From positions 682,001 to 746,000 of the forward strand of contig JAFEKR010000002.1 of NCBI GenBank assembly GCA_019022495.1: a stretch of 64,000 nucleotides of DNA. The letters are read 5' to 3'. The notes under the pieces are model-generated. The model was given only the letters and a program-made list of their open reading frames with translations. It searched no databases and was not told the origin of the DNA. The stretch comes from Epichloe hybrida (lineage: Eukaryota > Ascomycota > Sordariomycetes > Hypocreales > Clavicipitaceae). Position numbers and translations under genes: made by a program. Within the stretch, counting starts at the first letter, position 1, and every line of letters begins with the position of its first letter. This document shows positions 62,945-64,000 of this stretch, piece after piece.

Positions 62945-63140
62945 TTTTATAGAAGGGAAGTCTTCTATTCGTACTGAAAATCCTTTTTATAGAAGGGAAA
63001 AGCTTCTGTATCGCTCGTGCGCTTCCTGTTTTATAGAAGGGAAGTCTTCTGTAACCACAATGATTCCTTTTTTACAGAAGGGAATAGCTTCTATCTCGCG
63101 GGTCCTTCCTGTTTTATAGAAGGGAAGTCTTCTGTAACCA
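62945..63140. repeat. Leader tandem repeats with hairpin core in Copia-3
   Basis: Five imperfect copies, starting near 62,945, 62,983, 63,029, 63,067 and 63,112 (period 38-46 bp), of ttttatagaagggaagtctt followed by ctgt. Each unit contains an inverted repeat AGAAG...CTTCT able to form a small hairpin. They lie between the 5' LTR and gag (minus orientation), in the leader of the element transcript. Confidence 0.85.
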
Positions 63141-63195
63141 TACGCAAAGTGCACTAGAAAGAATTTTATAGTGATAGGCTAGGCTTATAACCTTT

Positions 63196-64000
63196 TGAAA
63201 TGTAAGGAGCTAGTTGCCGGCTGGCAATAGCTGTATAGGTACGGCTCTACGGTCAGGGACTAATAGAGCCACCACGTTAAATATTTAACGTAACGTAACG
63301 GAAGGTTTTGGCAGTTATTAACTAATTAAATTTAATCTAGATGACTTTTACGATATCTTATATACTAATAGAATTGATTTTAGTGACGTTGTATAGGCAA
63401 TGCGGCTATTGGATTAAGAGGCCTAGCTATCTAGCTAGATTAAAAAGATCTTCTTTCTCTTATATACCTACTAACCGTATTGGTAGATCCAGACCGCTAA
63501 AGAGGTCTTATAGGCCACTTTTTATTTTCCGCAAAATTCATTTGTATGTAAAATCCAAAAAATCAACTCACCACTATACAAACTAGCAACCTGTATGCAC
63601 TAAATTTTAGTCCAAAAAATATTCCTACATAAAATAAAAGCCCTATCTTCTAGCTTTAATTTGCTATATGCAAGACTTTTATACAACCTCTAGTTAAAGA
63701 GAAAATCGCTATTAAAGATAGCTATAGGGTAACCTGCTTACGTCACCCTAGCTTACCTAATTACTAGTGGCGCTGCGGTTATGGCTGTGCTTGTAGCCAC
63801 AACGCAATTGAATAATCCACAATTGATAATTGATTTAGATTAGTCATCCACACGGTCGGTCGCAGCTGTTAACAGCTACGACGTAGCTATTGACAGCTAC
63901 CTTCGCGACCGTTGACAGCTGCAGTGCAGCTGTTAGGCTTAAAATGCAAGCTAGTAATAGAAAGGTCCTTTAACTAGAAAGGGCTAAAAATAGGTCTTAT
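63196..64000 (-). repeat. Copia-3 5' LTR, truncated by the window end
   Basis: 805 of about 814 bases are visible, by alignment with 57,024-57,815. The outer right part (about 63,740-63,930) is the least mutated version and contains nested dyads built from cagctgttaacagctacg and tcgcgaccgttgacagctg. The plus-strand open frame at 63,341-63,586 is accidental. Confidence 0.85.

Larger units (their letters stand above)
14439..64000. other. AT-rich, RIP-mutated nested transposon block
   Basis: From 14,439 composition drops abruptly in GC and stays low to the window end. CpA and TpG are scarce and TpA is abundant, as expected from repeat-induced point mutation (C to T in CpA on either strand). Transposon protein signatures are readable only if TAA and TAG are taken as former CAA, CAG or TGG codons. 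Short GC-richer patches survive mainly at outer ends of LTR elements (for example 15,971-16,080, 30,240-30,360, 31,872-31,950, 43,730-43,825, 45,614-45,715 and 63,740-63,930). No host gene is recognisable anywhere in this block. Confidence 0.9.
57024..64000 (-). mobile_element. Copia-3 LTR retrotransposon (right LTR cut by window end)
   Basis: LTRs are 57,024-57,815 (792 bp) and 63,196 to beyond 64,000, where about nine bases are missing. On the minus strand the LTR starts TGTTAAAAATAAGACC and ends CATTTCA. A polypurine tract (aaaggggg, 57,816-57,823) precedes the 3' LTR. Domain order on the minus strand is gag, protease, integrase, reverse transcriptase, RNase H, that is Ty1/Copia. It interrupts Gypsy-A inside the reverse transcriptase. 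RIP is lighter than in Copia-1 and Copia-2, suggesting a younger or less targeted family. Confidence 0.88.

Noticed and set aside
63341..63586. 81-codon plus-strand frame near the window end
   Set aside because: It lies inside the Copia-3 LTR, starts in non-coding LTR sequence, and is broken in the homologous LTRs.

Overview
The window looks like nuclear DNA of a filamentous ascomycete (Pezizomycotina). This rests on short introns with GT...AG ends and CTRAC-type branch sites, fungus-type gene content, and a very sharp switch from a gene-bearing block of ordinary composition (1 to about 14,438) to a gene-free, extremely AT-rich block (14,439 to 64,000). The AT-rich block carries the signature of repeat-induced point mutation (RIP): CpA and TpG are depleted, TpA is in excess, and transposon reading frames are broken almost only by TAA and TAG where Gln or Trp is expected. 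The host is perhaps a sordariomycete, but the window does not prove it.

Gene block. There are four protein genes. (1) An unrecognised Pro/Ser-rich protein on the minus strand runs off the left edge (1-886). (2) A divergently placed Y-family translesion polymerase of the iota type, with three exons and a C-terminal UBZ-like zinc finger, lies at 1600-3433 (+). (3) A DUF726/TMCO4-type alpha/beta hydrolase with three exons and an RGG-rich segment lies at 4868-7061 (+). (4) A DENN-domain protein with a C1 zinc finger between cDENN and dDENN, in two exons, lies at 7874-11519 (-), convergent with gene 3. These look like ordinary housekeeping genes (DNA damage tolerance, lipase-like hydrolase, Rab GEF) and do not form a visible functional cluster. 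From 11,520 to 14,438 I see only intergenic sequence with microrepeats.

AT block. It is a nest of transposons whose order can be read from target-site duplications and from frames that rejoin on excision. The outer element is Gypsy-B (minus), whose left LTR seems to start exactly at the composition boundary (14,439). Gypsy-B is split by (a) hAT-1 at 15,553-30,849 (8-bp duplication attataac), which itself holds two tail-to-tail copies of one Copia element (15,971-22,808 + and 23,516-30,360 -); (b) Gypsy-C, an unusually long element of about 12 kb at 31,872-43,827 (+); and (c) Gypsy-A, a chromodomain Gypsy (minus) starting at 45,614 and running beyond the window. Gypsy-A in turn holds hAT-2 at 46,295-52,123 (8-bp duplication agtgctaa; a seven-intron hAT transposase pseudogene; a solo LTR of the Copia-3 family nested inside) and Copia-3 at 57,024 to past 64,000 (-), whose last LTR is cut by the window edge about 9 bases before its end.

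The most interesting pattern is that RIP damage is weakest at the outer ends of each inserted element and heavy at the inner LTR ends, so LTR pairs differ systematically by position. No rRNA, tRNA or CRISPR array was recognised.
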